14,719 bases of DNA from CAVQFC01 sp036497895. GTDB lineage: Bacteria > Acidobacteriota > Vicinamibacteria > Vicinamibacterales > CAVVIG01. Each line of letters opens with the position of its first letter. Positions within the stretch are counted from its first letter, which is position 1. Made by a program: the position numbers and the translations under genes. The stretch covers positions 1 through 14,719 of the forward strand of contig DASXIR010000407.1 of NCBI GenBank assembly GCA_036497895.1. The letters run 5' to 3'. Shown here one piece after another: positions 1-6,688 of this stretch. A model generated the notes under the pieces. That model did no database searches. It saw nothing but the letters and a program-made list of their open reading frames with translations, and had not been told where the DNA came from.

Positions 1-1838
1 GGCAACCTACCGTCATCGTCAATCAGGAAGGCGCGCGCACGACCCCGTCGGTCGTCGCGATTACGAAGGAAGGCGAGCGGCTCGTCGGTCAGGTCGCCAA
101 ACGGCAGGCCGTCACCAACCCCGAGAACACGGTGTTCTCAATCAAGCGCTTCATGGGCCGGAAGCACGAGGAAGTAAAGAGCGAGGCGTCGCGCGTGCCA
201 TATAAGGTCGCGCGTGCGGACAACGGCGACGCCTGGGTGGAAGCCCGCGGCAAGAAATATTCGCCGCCGGAAATCTCCGCGATGATTCTGCAGAAGCTGA
301 AGCAGGCCGCGGAAGACTATCTCGGCGAGAAGGTTGCGGACGCCGTCATCACCGTGCCGGCTTACTTCAACGACTCGCAGCGCCAGGCGACCAAGGATGC
401 CGGCAGGATTGCCGGGCTCAACGTGCAGCGGATCATCAACGAACCGACCGCCGCGGCGCTCGCTTACGGTCTCGACAAGAAGAAGGACGAAACCATCGCC
501 GTCTACGACTTCGGCGGCGGCACCTTCGACATCTCCGTGCTCGAAGTCGGCGAAGGAGTAGTCGAGGTGAAGGCCACCAACGGCGACACCCACCTCGGTG
601 GCGACGATCTCGACGACCGCATCATCGAATGGCTGGTCGCCGAGTTCAAGAAGAGCGAGGGCATCGACCTGTCGAAGGATCGCATGGCGCTCCAGCGTCT
701 GAAGGAAGGCGCGGAGAAGGCCAAGATCGAGCTGTCGACCGCGATGGAAACGGAAATCAACCTGCCGTTCGTTACCGCGGACGCGACTGGTCCCAAGCAC
801 ATGCAGGTCAAGCTGACCCGCGCCAAGCTGGAGCAGATCGTCGACGACCTGCTGCAGCGGACGATGGCGCCGGTCAAGCAGGCGCTGGCGGACGCCGGCG
901 TCGATCCCTCGAAGATCGACGAGGTCGTGCTGGTCGGCGGCTCGACGCGCATGCCGAAGGTTCAGCAGATGGTGAAGGACTTCTTCGGCAAAGATCCGCA
1001 CAAGGGTGTCAATCCTGACGAGGTGGTGGCCATCGGCGCGGCCGCGCAGGGCGGCGTGTTGACCGGCGACGTCAAGGACCTGCTGCTGCTGGATGTGACG
1101 CCGCTGTCGCTCGGTATCGAGACGCTCGGCGGCGTGATGACCACGCTGATCGCGCGCAACACCACGATCCCGACGCGGAAGAGCGAGATCTTCTCGACCG
1201 CGACCGACAACCAGACCAACGTCGAAGTCCATGTGCTGCAGGGCGAGCGTCCGATGGCGAGGGACAACCGCACGCTCGGCAAGTTCCAACTGGTGGGCCT
1301 GCCGTCAGCACCGCGCGGCGTGCCGCAAATCGAGGTCGCCTTCGACATCGACGCGAACGGCATCGTCAACGTGACGGCGAAGGACATGGCCTCGGGCAAG
1401 GAGCAGAAGATCACCATCAGCGGATCGAGCGGCCTGTCAAAGGACGATGTGGACCGCCTGGTGACGGAAGCACAGAGCCATGCCGCAGAGGATCAGGGCC
1501 GCAAGGAGCTGATCGACGCACGCAACCAGGCCGATTCGCTGGCGTATCAGACGGAGAAAACCGTCAGCGAGAACCGCGAAAAGGTGAGCGTCGGCGAGCT
1601 GTCGAAGGCCGAAGCGGCGATTGCCGAGGTCCGGCGCGTTGTCCAGACCGACGATTTGGCGGCGATCAAGAAGGCGACCGACGAACTGCAGCATGCCGCG
1701 CATGCGATTGCCGAGCAGCTCTACAAGGGGTCGCAGAATTCGAGTGGTACGCAGGGCTCGGGTGATTCGAACGCTTCGTCGGGTTCGAATGTCAAGGATG
1801 CGGAAGTCGTCGATGCGGAGTACGCGGAGACGAGATAA
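1..1838 (+). CDS. dnaK: Molecular chaperone DnaK (Hsp70), 5'-truncated by the window edge
   Basis: ATP-driven cytoplasmic chaperone that binds exposed hydrophobic segments and refolds proteins with DnaJ and GrpE (neither is in this window). The reading frame is open from base 3 and gives 611 visible residues to the TAA at 1836-1838. Alignment by eye to E. coli DnaK (638 aa) puts the first visible residue near position 23, so only the N-terminal phosphate-1 loop (DLGTTNS) is missing. Visible landmarks are FSIKR with the catalytic lysine (equivalent to K70), INEPTAAALAYG, the phosphate-2 loop DFGGGTFDIS, the adenosine motif VGGSTRMPKVQ, the linker DLLLLDVTPLSLGIETLGG, and a substrate-binding domain with DIDANGIVNVTAKD. 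A helical lid and a Ser/Gly/Asn-rich tail ending DAEVVDAEYAETR follow. The GTG at 132 is an internal valine codon, not the start. hsp20 follows after 29 bases. Confidence 0.98.
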   Translation, partial: QPTVIVNQEGARTTPSVVAITKEGERLVGQVAKRQAVTNPENTVFSIKRFMGRKHEEVKSEASRVPYKVARADNGDAWVEARGKKYSPPEISAMILQKLKQAAEDYLGEKVADAVITVPAYFNDSQRQATKDAGRIAGLNVQRIINEPTAAALAYGLDKKKDETIAVYDFGGGTFDISVLEVGEGVVEVKATNGDTHLGGDDLDDRIIEWLVAEFKKSEGIDLSKDRMALQRLKEGAEKAKIELSTAMETEINLPFVTADATGPKHMQVKLTRAKLEQIVDDLLQRTMAPVKQALADAGVDPSKIDEVVLVGGSTRMPKVQQMVKDFFGKDPHKGVNPDEVVAIGAAAQGGVLTGDVKDLLLLDVTPLSLGIETLGGVMTTLIARNTTIPTRKSEIFSTATDNQTNVEVHVLQGERPMARDNRTLGKFQLVGLPSAPRGVPQIEVAFDIDANGIVNVTAKDMASGKEQKITISGSSGLSKDDVDRLVTEAQSHAAEDQGRKELIDARNQADSLAYQTEKTVSENREKVSVGELSKAEAAIAEVRRVVQTDDLAAIKKATDELQHAAHAIAEQLYKGSQNSSGTQGSGDSNASSGSNVKDAEVVDAEYAETR

Positions 1839-1857
1839 GAAGATCAACCGTGTGGAG

Positions 1858-1862
1858 AGGAG
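1858..1862 (+). promoter_or_regulatory. Shine-Dalgarno site of hsp20
   Basis: AGGAG lies five bases before the ATG at 1868. It settles the hsp20 start, because the in-frame GTG at 1850 lies upstream of this site and has no purine-rich sequence at the right distance. Confidence 0.8.
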
Positions 1863-1867
1863 ACGTT

Positions 1868-2257
1868 ATGACTGTAGTTCGTTGGGATCCGTTTCGTGAT
1901 TTTGGTTTCGCTGCGCCGAACAGTACCTGGACGCCGCCGGTCGACATCTTTCAGACCGGCGATCACGAACTGGTGTTGAAGGCCGAGCTTCCGGATATGA
2001 CGCGCGAAGCGATTGACATCAACATCGAGAACTTCGTGCTGACGATCAAAGGCGAGAAGAAGGCGATCGAGGTGAAGGACGAACAGCTCCATCACACCGA
2101 GCGGCGCTACGGCGTCTTCAGCCGGTCGTTTTCGCTACCGCAGACCGTCGACACCAATCGCGTGTCGGCGGAGTACAAGAACGGTGTCCTCAGCGTGAGG
2201 CTGCCGCTCCGTGAAGACGCCAAGCCCCGCTCGATCAAGGTGGACGTCGCGGCCTGA
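1868..2257 (+). CDS. Small heat-shock protein, Hsp20/alpha-crystallin family
   Basis: ATP-independent holdase, 129 aa, that keeps unfolding proteins soluble for the Hsp70 system. The N-terminal segment is short (MTVVRWDPFRDFG). The alpha-crystallin domain covers about residues 22-115: PPVDIFQTGDHELVLKAELPD at its start, then the strand IDINIENFVLTIKGEK. The region RRYGVFSRSFSLP and the diagnostic EYKNGVLSVRLP follow. The C-terminal tail contains an I-x-V motif (SIKVDV), the element that docks into the neighbouring subunit during oligomerisation. The start at 1868 is chosen for its Shine-Dalgarno site. The gene sits 29 bases behind dnaK, so co-transcription and joint stress induction are likely, but I see no heat-shock operator in the short gap. 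Length is normal for bacterial Hsp20. Confidence 0.95.
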   Translation: MTVVRWDPFRDFGFAAPNSTWTPPVDIFQTGDHELVLKAELPDMTREAIDINIENFVLTIKGEKKAIEVKDEQLHHTERRYGVFSRSFSLPQTVDTNRVSAEYKNGVLSVRLPLREDAKPRSIKVDVAA

Positions 2258-2259
2258 AG

Positions 2260-2272
2260 CGGCCAGAGGCCG
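2260..2272 (+). other. Short hairpin just after hsp20
   Basis: CGGCC-AGA-GGCCG can form a 5-bp GC-only stem with a 3-base loop. It begins two bases after the hsp20 stop and abuts the larger palindrome at 2271-2295. No T-run follows. It may contribute to 3'-end protection or termination; the evidence is structural only. Confidence 0.35.
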
Positions 2273-2295
2273 GGTAGGTCTGCCAGACCTACCCG
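2271..2295. repeat. Perfect palindrome with 12-bp arms between hsp20 and rpoZ
   Basis: The left arm CGGGTAGGTCTG (2271-2282) and right arm CAGACCTACCCG (2284-2295) are exact reverse complements separated by one base. As RNA it folds into a stem of about 10 bp with a small loop. The downstream bases (ACCCGCCATCCC) contain no T-run, so a classical intrinsic terminator is not supported. Possibilities are a U-less terminator, an mRNA 3'-stabiliser, a dispersed REP-type repeat, or a protein-binding site. I found no second copy in this window. Confidence 0.7.
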
Positions 2296-2313
2296 ACCCG
2301 CCATCCCACGTGT

Positions 2314-2319
2314 TAACCT
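2314..2319 (+). promoter_or_regulatory. Possible -10 box of rpoZ
   Basis: TAACCT fits the TANNNT form and ends 11 bases before the rpoZ ATG at 2331. No Shine-Dalgarno site precedes that ATG. A transcript from here would start about 5 bases before the gene. No convincing -35 box is visible, so this is tentative. Confidence 0.3.
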
Positions 2320-2330
2320 CTATTCCCGAC

Positions 2331-2591
2331 ATGGATGAACCAACTCCACTCGAACAGGCCCCCGACACGCCCAAAGTGCCGGCCGAGCCCCTTCCCCCAA
2401 TCCAGAGCCGGTTTCTATTCGTAGATGTCGCCGCGCTCCGGGCGAAACAACTGCGCCGCGGCGCCCAACCCCGACTTGGTGACGACGTGCTGCCGCACAA
2501 GGCGGAGCGCGTCGCGATGGAAGAGGTCAAGCGCGGCCTGGTGTATTACGACGTGCCGGCAGCCAAACCGGCAGACGAGGTTGAACTTTGA
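2331..2591 (+). CDS. rpoZ: DNA-directed RNA polymerase omega subunit
   Basis: Small subunit (86 aa) that helps fold and hold the beta' subunit in RNA polymerase. Residues 1-24 are a Pro/Glu-rich, probably disordered leader. Residues 25-45 (SRFLFVDVAALRAKQLRRGA) match the omega helix pattern RFxLVxxAAxRAxQL, and residues 57-71 (KAERVAMEEVKRGLV) match the K-x-x-x-IAxxEIxxGLI helix. These are the two most conserved parts of the family. The ATG at 2331 is used. An open frame continues upstream to 2211, but that extension overlaps hsp20 and runs through the palindrome, so it is rejected. The next gene overlaps by four bases. Recognition is by motif only; a second omega paralogue elsewhere in the genome cannot be excluded. 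Confidence 0.85.
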   Translation: MDEPTPLEQAPDTPKVPAEPLPPIQSRFLFVDVAALRAKQLRRGAQPRLGDDVLPHKAERVAMEEVKRGLVYYDVPAAKPADEVEL

Positions 2592-2860
2592 GCGGAGGCC
2601 TGATCCAGGTGGTCCTGGGCGCCTTGCAGGGCGTTCTGTCGAGCACGGCGTTCGTGCTCGTCCTGTTCATCGGCTTTTGCGTGGCGTTCGGCTTCACCAA
2701 GACCAAGAAGACGGCGGGCGGAAGCGCGACCGTCATCAAGAGCCTCGAGGAGCGAATCAACCACAAATCGATGGTCTACCTGACCCCGTCCGCGCCCCAC
2801 GGGCCGGCCGACCAGCTCAGAGCCCCGGAACTGCTCGAGGCCGCCGCTCGTAAGTCATAG
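2588..2860 (+). CDS. Small single-pass membrane protein, function unknown
   Basis: A 90-aa protein I cannot assign to a family. It starts at a TTG that overlaps the rpoZ stop (TTGA, 2588-2591), with GAGG seven bases upstream (2577-2580), so translation is probably coupled to rpoZ. Residues 5-17 are mildly amphipathic. Residues 18-36 form one clear transmembrane helix (LSSTAFVLVLFIGFCVAFGF), followed at once by TKTKK, which by the positive-inside rule places the roughly 54-residue C-terminal tail in the cytoplasm. The tail is hydrophilic (SLEERINHKS) and may be partly helical. No cysteine or metal-binding pattern is visible. The overlap makes it very likely a real gene; its function is unknown. 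Confidence 0.65.
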   Translation: MSGGLIQVVLGALQGVLSSTAFVLVLFIGFCVAFGFTKTKKTAGGSATVIKSLEERINHKSMVYLTPSAPHGPADQLRAPELLEAAARKS

Positions 2861-2867
2861 GTAGAAG

Positions 2868-2887
2868 CACGGCAGCACCGAGCCGTG
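2868..2887 (+). other. Weak hairpin ahead of the second small membrane gene
   Basis: CACGGC (2868-2873) pairs with GCCGTG (2882-2887) around an 8-base loop, ending four bases before the GGAGG ribosome-binding site at 2892-2896. It could modulate access to that site, but six base pairs in a GC-rich genome may be chance. Confidence 0.25.
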
Positions 2888-2901
2888 TCGCGGAGGCTCC
2901 G

Positions 2902-3147
2902 ATGTTCTGCCTGCTGCTGCTCCCACTGTTTCTGCCATTCCTGATTCTCCGGATCCTCATCAAAGCGACCGTTGCGCTGGTGATGCTGCCGTTCGTGCTG
3001 CTCATTGGCGGCATCGGCCTGGCGGTTGCCGCCTTCGCGGTGTCTTTGGCCATTCTGATCCCGCTGACGCCATTCTTTCTGATCGCCCTGTTCGTGTGGG
3101 CGCTGATTCGGATGACGTCCCGGCCGGTCGTCCACCCGCTCGGCTAG
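2902..3147 (+). CDS. Small hydrophobic membrane protein, function unknown
   Basis: An 81-aa protein that is almost entirely hydrophobic. It has a strong ribosome-binding site, GGAGG at 2892-2896, five bases before the ATG, and this is the main reason to accept it as a gene. Roughly three hydrophobic stretches can be drawn: residues 2-20, 23-52 (rich in Gly, Ala and Val) and 53-71. They probably form two or three membrane helices, broken by basic residues (RILIK, ALIRMTSR). There is no cleavable signal-peptide pattern and no recognisable domain. It follows the previous small membrane gene by 41 bases and ends nine bases from the convergent ATP-grasp gene, with no terminator hairpin between. 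Confidence 0.65.
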   Translation: MFCLLLLPLFLPFLILRILIKATVALVMLPFVLLIGGIGLAVAAFAVSLAILIPLTPFFLIALFVWALIRMTSRPVVHPLG

Positions 3148-3156
3148 TCCAAGCAG

Positions 3157-4185
3157 CTACGCGAAGCTTTCGGGCTGCCAGCGCATGCCGAGATTGATGA
3201 TCCGCTGCAACACGGTCTCGTAGCTCAGGCCGACCTTTTCGGCGGATGCCGCAAAGTCTTCACCGCGGGCGATCTGGGGATTCGGGTTGGCCTCGATGAT
3301 CCACGGGTTACCGGCTTCATCCAGCCGCAAGTCGATGCGGGCGTAGCCGCTCAGTTCGAGCGCCCGGTAGGCTCGCTTGCACAAGTGCTGGATCTCGTCC
3401 AGCTTGGGCTCGGGCAGGTCTTTTGTCGGGCCACTGTCGATCCCGTATTTCTTCTGGTATTTCACGCTCCATTTGACCCGGTCGGTTGCAATTCTCTTGG
3501 CGCCTTCGGGCATGTTCGAGAAGAACAGCTCCCACACCGGCATCGCCTGGAGCGTCTGGTTGCCGAGGATGCCGACATACAGTTCACGGCCTTCGATGTA
3601 CTGCTCGACCAGCGCCGCCGTGCCGATGCTCTCGTGAATGAAGGCGACGCGTTCCTTCAGCTTCTCGTCACTCTCGACCACCGAGGCCTGCGAAATGCCG
3701 ATCGACGCTTCCTGGGTGAGCGACTTCACGATCAGCGGGAACGGCAGCCGCTTCGGCCGGCGAATCGGACGTCCGATGCGGACAACTTCGAACTCCGGCA
3801 CCGCGATGCGGTGATACGCCAGCAGCTTCTTCGAGAGCGACTTGTCGCGCGCGAGCAGCAAACCGCGCGGATTGCAGCCGGTGTAGGGCAGTTTCAACAG
3901 CTCGAGGTGCGACACCACGTTCTGGTCGAAGATGGTGATGTCGTCGAAGCCCTCGAGCAGGTTGAACGCGATGTGCGGCCTCCACTCGGTGACCAGCCGC
4001 CGAATCTCGCCGAGGTCGTCGTGGACTCCGAGGGCTTTGACGTCGTGACCGAGTCCGGTCAGCGTCGAGATGACGTCGTATTCGGTGCGCCACGGCGCCG
4101 AGACGATGTCGGTGCCCTCTTCGATCTTGTCGGGCGGAATCAAGTGGCGGTGCACCAGCGCGAGAATGCGCAGCTTGACGCTCAT
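3157..4185 (-). CDS. D-Ala-D-Ala-ligase-like ATP-grasp enzyme, non-canonical
   Basis: A 342-aa ATP-grasp ligase of the Ddl type, predicted to join an acyl phosphate made from ATP to an amine, usually giving a peptide bond. The order of parts is Ddl-like. An N-terminal Rossmann-like domain (1-100) is followed by PYTGCNPRGLLLARDK with the ATP-binding lysine at 115. PFPLIVKSL in the ATP-grasp fold comes next, then VEQYIEGRELYVGILGN. The metal-binding segment IIEANPNP carries Glu298, Asn300 and Asn302. The N terminus lacks the Ddl GGxSxEREVS substrate motif; instead it reads LVHRHLIPPDKIEEGTD and later NLLEGFDD. I therefore doubt that it makes D-Ala-D-Ala. Its start codon overlaps the stop of the metallopeptidase gene (ATGA, 4185-4182), implying coupled translation and a shared job. 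The substrate is unknown. Confidence 0.85.
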   Translation of the reverse strand: MSVKLRILALVHRHLIPPDKIEEGTDIVSAPWRTEYDVISTLTGLGHDVKALGVHDDLGEIRRLVTEWRPHIAFNLLEGFDDITIFDQNVVSHLELLKLPYTGCNPRGLLLARDKSLSKKLLAYHRIAVPEFEVVRIGRPIRRPKRLPFPLIVKSLTQEASIGISQASVVESDEKLKERVAFIHESIGTAALVEQYIEGRELYVGILGNQTLQAMPVWELFFSNMPEGAKRIATDRVKWSVKYQKKYGIDSGPTKDLPEPKLDEIQHLCKRAYRALELSGYARIDLRLDEAGNPWIIEANPNPQIARGEDFAASAEKVGLSYETVLQRIINLGMRWQPESFA

Positions 4186-5234
4186 AACGCGACCCGATGC
4201 CGCCCGCTATGCAAGTAGTTCATCGTCTGCACCGTGAGAAACACAATGAAGTCGATCTTCGTGGACTCTTCGTCTTCGGTCAGGCGGAGGTTCAACTCGC
4301 GGCAGCGCTCGATGATTTTTTCGAGCAGCTGGTCGATGGTGTACTGGTAGCTGTCGGTGAAGCTGGCGACCCGGCCGCGGACGTCCCTGCGGATGCGGCG
4401 AACGAAGCGCGCCGCTGACGGCCGCTTGGCGTACTGCGGCGCGTCTGAAAACAGATTGCGCAGATCGCTCTCGTAGAAGTCGGGGTGATCGAGGCCGTAG
4501 TGCTCGCGCTTTTTGGCGTAGTGCTCGCCGAGCGTCTTCTTGAGTCGCGGCAGCGGGTCAACCAGACGCTTCGAGCTGACCCTCGAGCGCGTGTGTGCCA
4601 GTTCGCGCATCAACCGGTCCATGTATTCGAGCTTCCGCTGGGCCGGCCAGCCGGCGTAGCGCGTCGCCCACATCGCGTGCGGGTCGAGCCAGACCGCGAA
4701 CGTTTCCGCAAAATCCTCGTCCGGGTGGCTCTGCGCGTACCAGTGATCGAGATGCTGGACGAAGCTCTTGCTATAGGGCTTTGGCGTGTAGTACTCGGGA
4801 TATTCGATCGCCGGGTGCCCGAACAGCCGGCGTCGCGTCGGGCGCCGCCGCAGCTCGTACGCGTTGTCGATCGCATGTCCTGCTTCGTGACGCAGGATGC
4901 GAAGGCACGCCACTGGATCGCCGCCTTCGACTTCGAGCATCTGGGCGAGCTCGAGGCGTTGGAGACGTTCGTGCGCCAGGTAAAACGGGATCGCGATGCC
5001 GGGGATGCCGTCCGGGGTGAACCACTCGTCCGACAGCCAGCAGTGGGGACGGAAGGTCAGGCCTCGCCCTTCGAGTTCGGCGTTGAGCTGCGCGATGCGC
5101 GGCTCGAGTCCGGTCCCCTCGATGGTCAGCCCGAGATCGCACATGCGCACCGCGAGCAGCTGCTCGTCGCTGAATGACGCCCACTCGGGCGCCGCCTTCA
5201 CCGCGTCGCGATCGCGGGCGTCCGTCTCGACCAT
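4182..5234 (-). CDS. Putative zinc-binding metallopeptidase (HEAGH type)
   Basis: Predicted cytoplasmic gluzincin-like peptidase of 350 aa with no signal peptide. Counting from the ATG at 5234, the zinc site is HEAGH at residues 116-120 inside LRILRHEAGHAIDNAYEL. A conserved acidic segment DEDFAETFAVWL (173-183) probably supplies the third ligand. Other family-like blocks are MCDLGLTIEGT (31-41), FRPHCWLSDEWFTPDGIPGI (61-80) and HLDHWYAQSHP (161-171). This matches what I know as the 'putative zinc-binding metallo-peptidase' family, whose substrates are not established. The start is uncertain: the ATG at 5234 overlaps gatA by 37 bases, whereas the GTG at 5201 gives a 4-base GTGA overlap with the gatA stop, fits the overlaps used by its neighbours, and still keeps all recognisable sequence. 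I slightly favour 5201 (339 aa). Confidence 0.85.
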   Translation of the reverse strand: MVETDARDRDAVKAAPEWASFSDEQLLAVRMCDLGLTIEGTGLEPRIAQLNAELEGRGLTFRPHCWLSDEWFTPDGIPGIAIPFYLAHERLQRLELAQMLEVEGGDPVACLRILRHEAGHAIDNAYELRRRPTRRRLFGHPAIEYPEYYTPKPYSKSFVQHLDHWYAQSHPDEDFAETFAVWLDPHAMWATRYAGWPAQRKLEYMDRLMRELAHTRSRVSSKRLVDPLPRLKKTLGEHYAKKREHYGLDHPDFYESDLRNLFSDAPQYAKRPSAARFVRRIRRDVRGRVASFTDSYQYTIDQLLEKIIERCRELNLRLTEDEESTKIDFIVFLTVQTMNYLHSGRHRVAL

Positions 5235-6688
5235 GGCGTGTCGCGTTCGTAGGCGTCGGCCACGCGCAGCAGCGTGGCTTCGTCAAAGCGCCGGCCGGTC
5301 AACTGCATACCAATCGGCAGCTGATCGGCGGTGAAGCCGCAGGGAACGCTGATGGCCGGCAGCCCGGCGAGGTTCGCGCTGACCGTGAATACATCCGCCA
5401 GGTACATTTGCAGCGGATCGGCGGTCCGCTCGCCAAGTCGGAACGCCGCTGTGGGGCTGGTCGGCATCGCGATCACGTCCACCGCATCGGCACCGGTGAA
5501 TGCCTGCTCGTAATCGCGCAGAATCAGCGTCCGCAGTCGTTGCGCCTTGAGGTAGTAGGCGTCGTAGTAACCGGCGCTCAACACATATGTGCCGAGCATG
5601 ATCCGGCGCTTGACCTCGGGCCCAAAGCCCTCAGCCCGCGTCCTCGCGTACATCGTCCGCAAGTCGGCGCCGGGCGTGCGAGGCTCGGCCCTGGCGCGAA
5701 AGCCGTAACGCACGCCATCGAAGCGTGCGAGGTTGGAGCTCGCCTCGGCGGTCGAGACGAGATAGTAGACCGCGGTCGCGTAGCGCGCGTGCGGCAGATC
5801 GACATCGACGAGGGTCGCCCCGCGACTCTTGAGCGCGTCGAGCGCGTCGAACAGCGCGCCGGCGACGTCACCGTGCACGCCCTTATCGAGCAGCGCGCGC
5901 GGAACCCCGACGCGGAGCGAGCGGATATCTCCAGTCAACGCGGTCGTGTAGTCGGGCACCGGTTCGGGTGCGCTGGTGGCGTCACACGGATCGCCGCCAG
6001 CGATCACGCCAAGCACGATCGCGGCGTCGCGAACCGTGCGGGTCAGCGGGCCCACCTGATCGAGCGACGAGGCGTGCGCAATCAGACCATACCGCGACAC
6101 GCGGCCGTAGGTCGGTTTCAGTCCGACCACCCCGCACAGCGCCGCCGGCTGACGGATGGAGCCTCCGGTATCGGAACCGAGCGCCAGCGGCGCCAGCGTC
6201 GCCGCGACGGCCGCAGCCGATCCGCCGCTGGTTCCGCCGGGAATCCGATCGAGCGCCCACGGATTGCGCACCGGTCCGAACGCGGACGTCTCGTTGGAAG
6301 AACCCATTGCGAACTCGTCGCAATTGGTCTTGCCGACGATGACCGCGCCGGCGGCTTCGAGACGCTCGACCGCGGTCGCGGTATACGGCGGGACGTACGA
6401 TTCGAGAATCTTCGACGAAGCTGTGGTGCGGACGCCTCGCGTGCACAGGTTGTCCTTGATCGCCACCGGGACGCCGGCGAGCGGCGCATCGCGCCAGCGC
6501 CCACGGTCGTCGTCGATCGCTTTCGCTCGCGCCAGCGCCTGTTCGGCGACGACCGTGTTGAAGGCGTTCAGCTGAGGGTTGAGCGCGTCGATTCTCGCCA
6601 GCGCGTCGCGGCACACCTCGGTGGCGCTACGCCCACCCGAACGCACGGCATCGCCCACCTCACTGACCGTCCAGGCGGCTTCGGTCAT
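5198..6688 (-). CDS. gatA: Aspartyl/glutamyl-tRNA amidotransferase subunit A
   Basis: Glutaminase subunit (496 aa) of the GatCAB amidotransferase, which converts misacylated Glu-tRNA(Gln) and/or Asp-tRNA(Asn) to the amide forms. The amidase-signature core is complete: Lys78 in GVPVAIKDN, then PGGTSGGSAAAVAA (150-163), and the nucleophile Ser177 in GSDTGGSIRQPA. SSLDQVGPLT and the C-terminal NLAGLPAISVPCG follow. The usual cis-serine of the triad (first Ser of GGSSGG) is Thr153 here. The length is normal for GatA (about 485-495). The ATG at 6688 overlaps the gatC stop (ATGA, 6688-6685). An in-frame opening extends upstream to 7009, but that part is Arg-rich shadow of gatC. gatB is not in this window. 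Confidence 0.97.
   Translation of the reverse strand: MTEAAWTVSEVGDAVRSGGRSATEVCRDALARIDALNPQLNAFNTVVAEQALARAKAIDDDRGRWRDAPLAGVPVAIKDNLCTRGVRTTASSKILESYVPPYTATAVERLEAAGAVIVGKTNCDEFAMGSSNETSAFGPVRNPWALDRIPGGTSGGSAAAVAATLAPLALGSDTGGSIRQPAALCGVVGLKPTYGRVSRYGLIAHASSLDQVGPLTRTVRDAAIVLGVIAGGDPCDATSAPEPVPDYTTALTGDIRSLRVGVPRALLDKGVHGDVAGALFDALDALKSRGATLVDVDLPHARYATAVYYLVSTAEASSNLARFDGVRYGFRARAEPRTPGADLRTMYARTRAEGFGPEVKRRIMLGTYVLSAGYYDAYYLKAQRLRTLILRDYEQAFTGADAVDVIAMPTSPTAAFRLGERTADPLQMYLADVFTVSANLAGLPAISVPCGFTADQLPIGMQLTGRRFDEATLLRVADAYERDTPWSRRTPAIATR

Noticed and set aside
138..1289. A 383-codon minus-strand frame opposite dnaK
   Set aside because: Low-complexity Arg/Leu/Val shadow of dnaK, with no domain.
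1765..1790. 8-bp inverted repeat ATTCGAAC/GTTCGAAT in the 3' end of dnaK
   Set aside because: It lies in the Ser/Gly/Asn-rich tail, where repeated TTCGAA codon pairs arise easily. No evidence of function.
1850..1867. GTG start giving hsp20 six more residues
   Set aside because: The Shine-Dalgarno AGGAG lies downstream of it, and Hsp20 proteins typically begin near the xxWDPF motif.
2271..2300. Classical rho-independent terminator at the hsp20-rpoZ palindrome
   Set aside because: The stem is perfect but no T-run follows on either side, so I report it only as a palindrome.
2211..2330. Longer rpoZ start inside hsp20
   Set aside because: It would translate the palindrome and overlap hsp20. Homology begins only after 2331.
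3148..3156. Bidirectional terminator between the convergent genes
   Set aside because: Only nine bases separate the stop codons, and no hairpin is visible there.
3157..4185. Calling the ATP-grasp gene ddl (cell-wall D-Ala-D-Ala ligase)
   Set aside because: The N-terminal GGxSxEREVS substrate motif is absent, and the gene is coupled to a peptidase rather than to murein genes.
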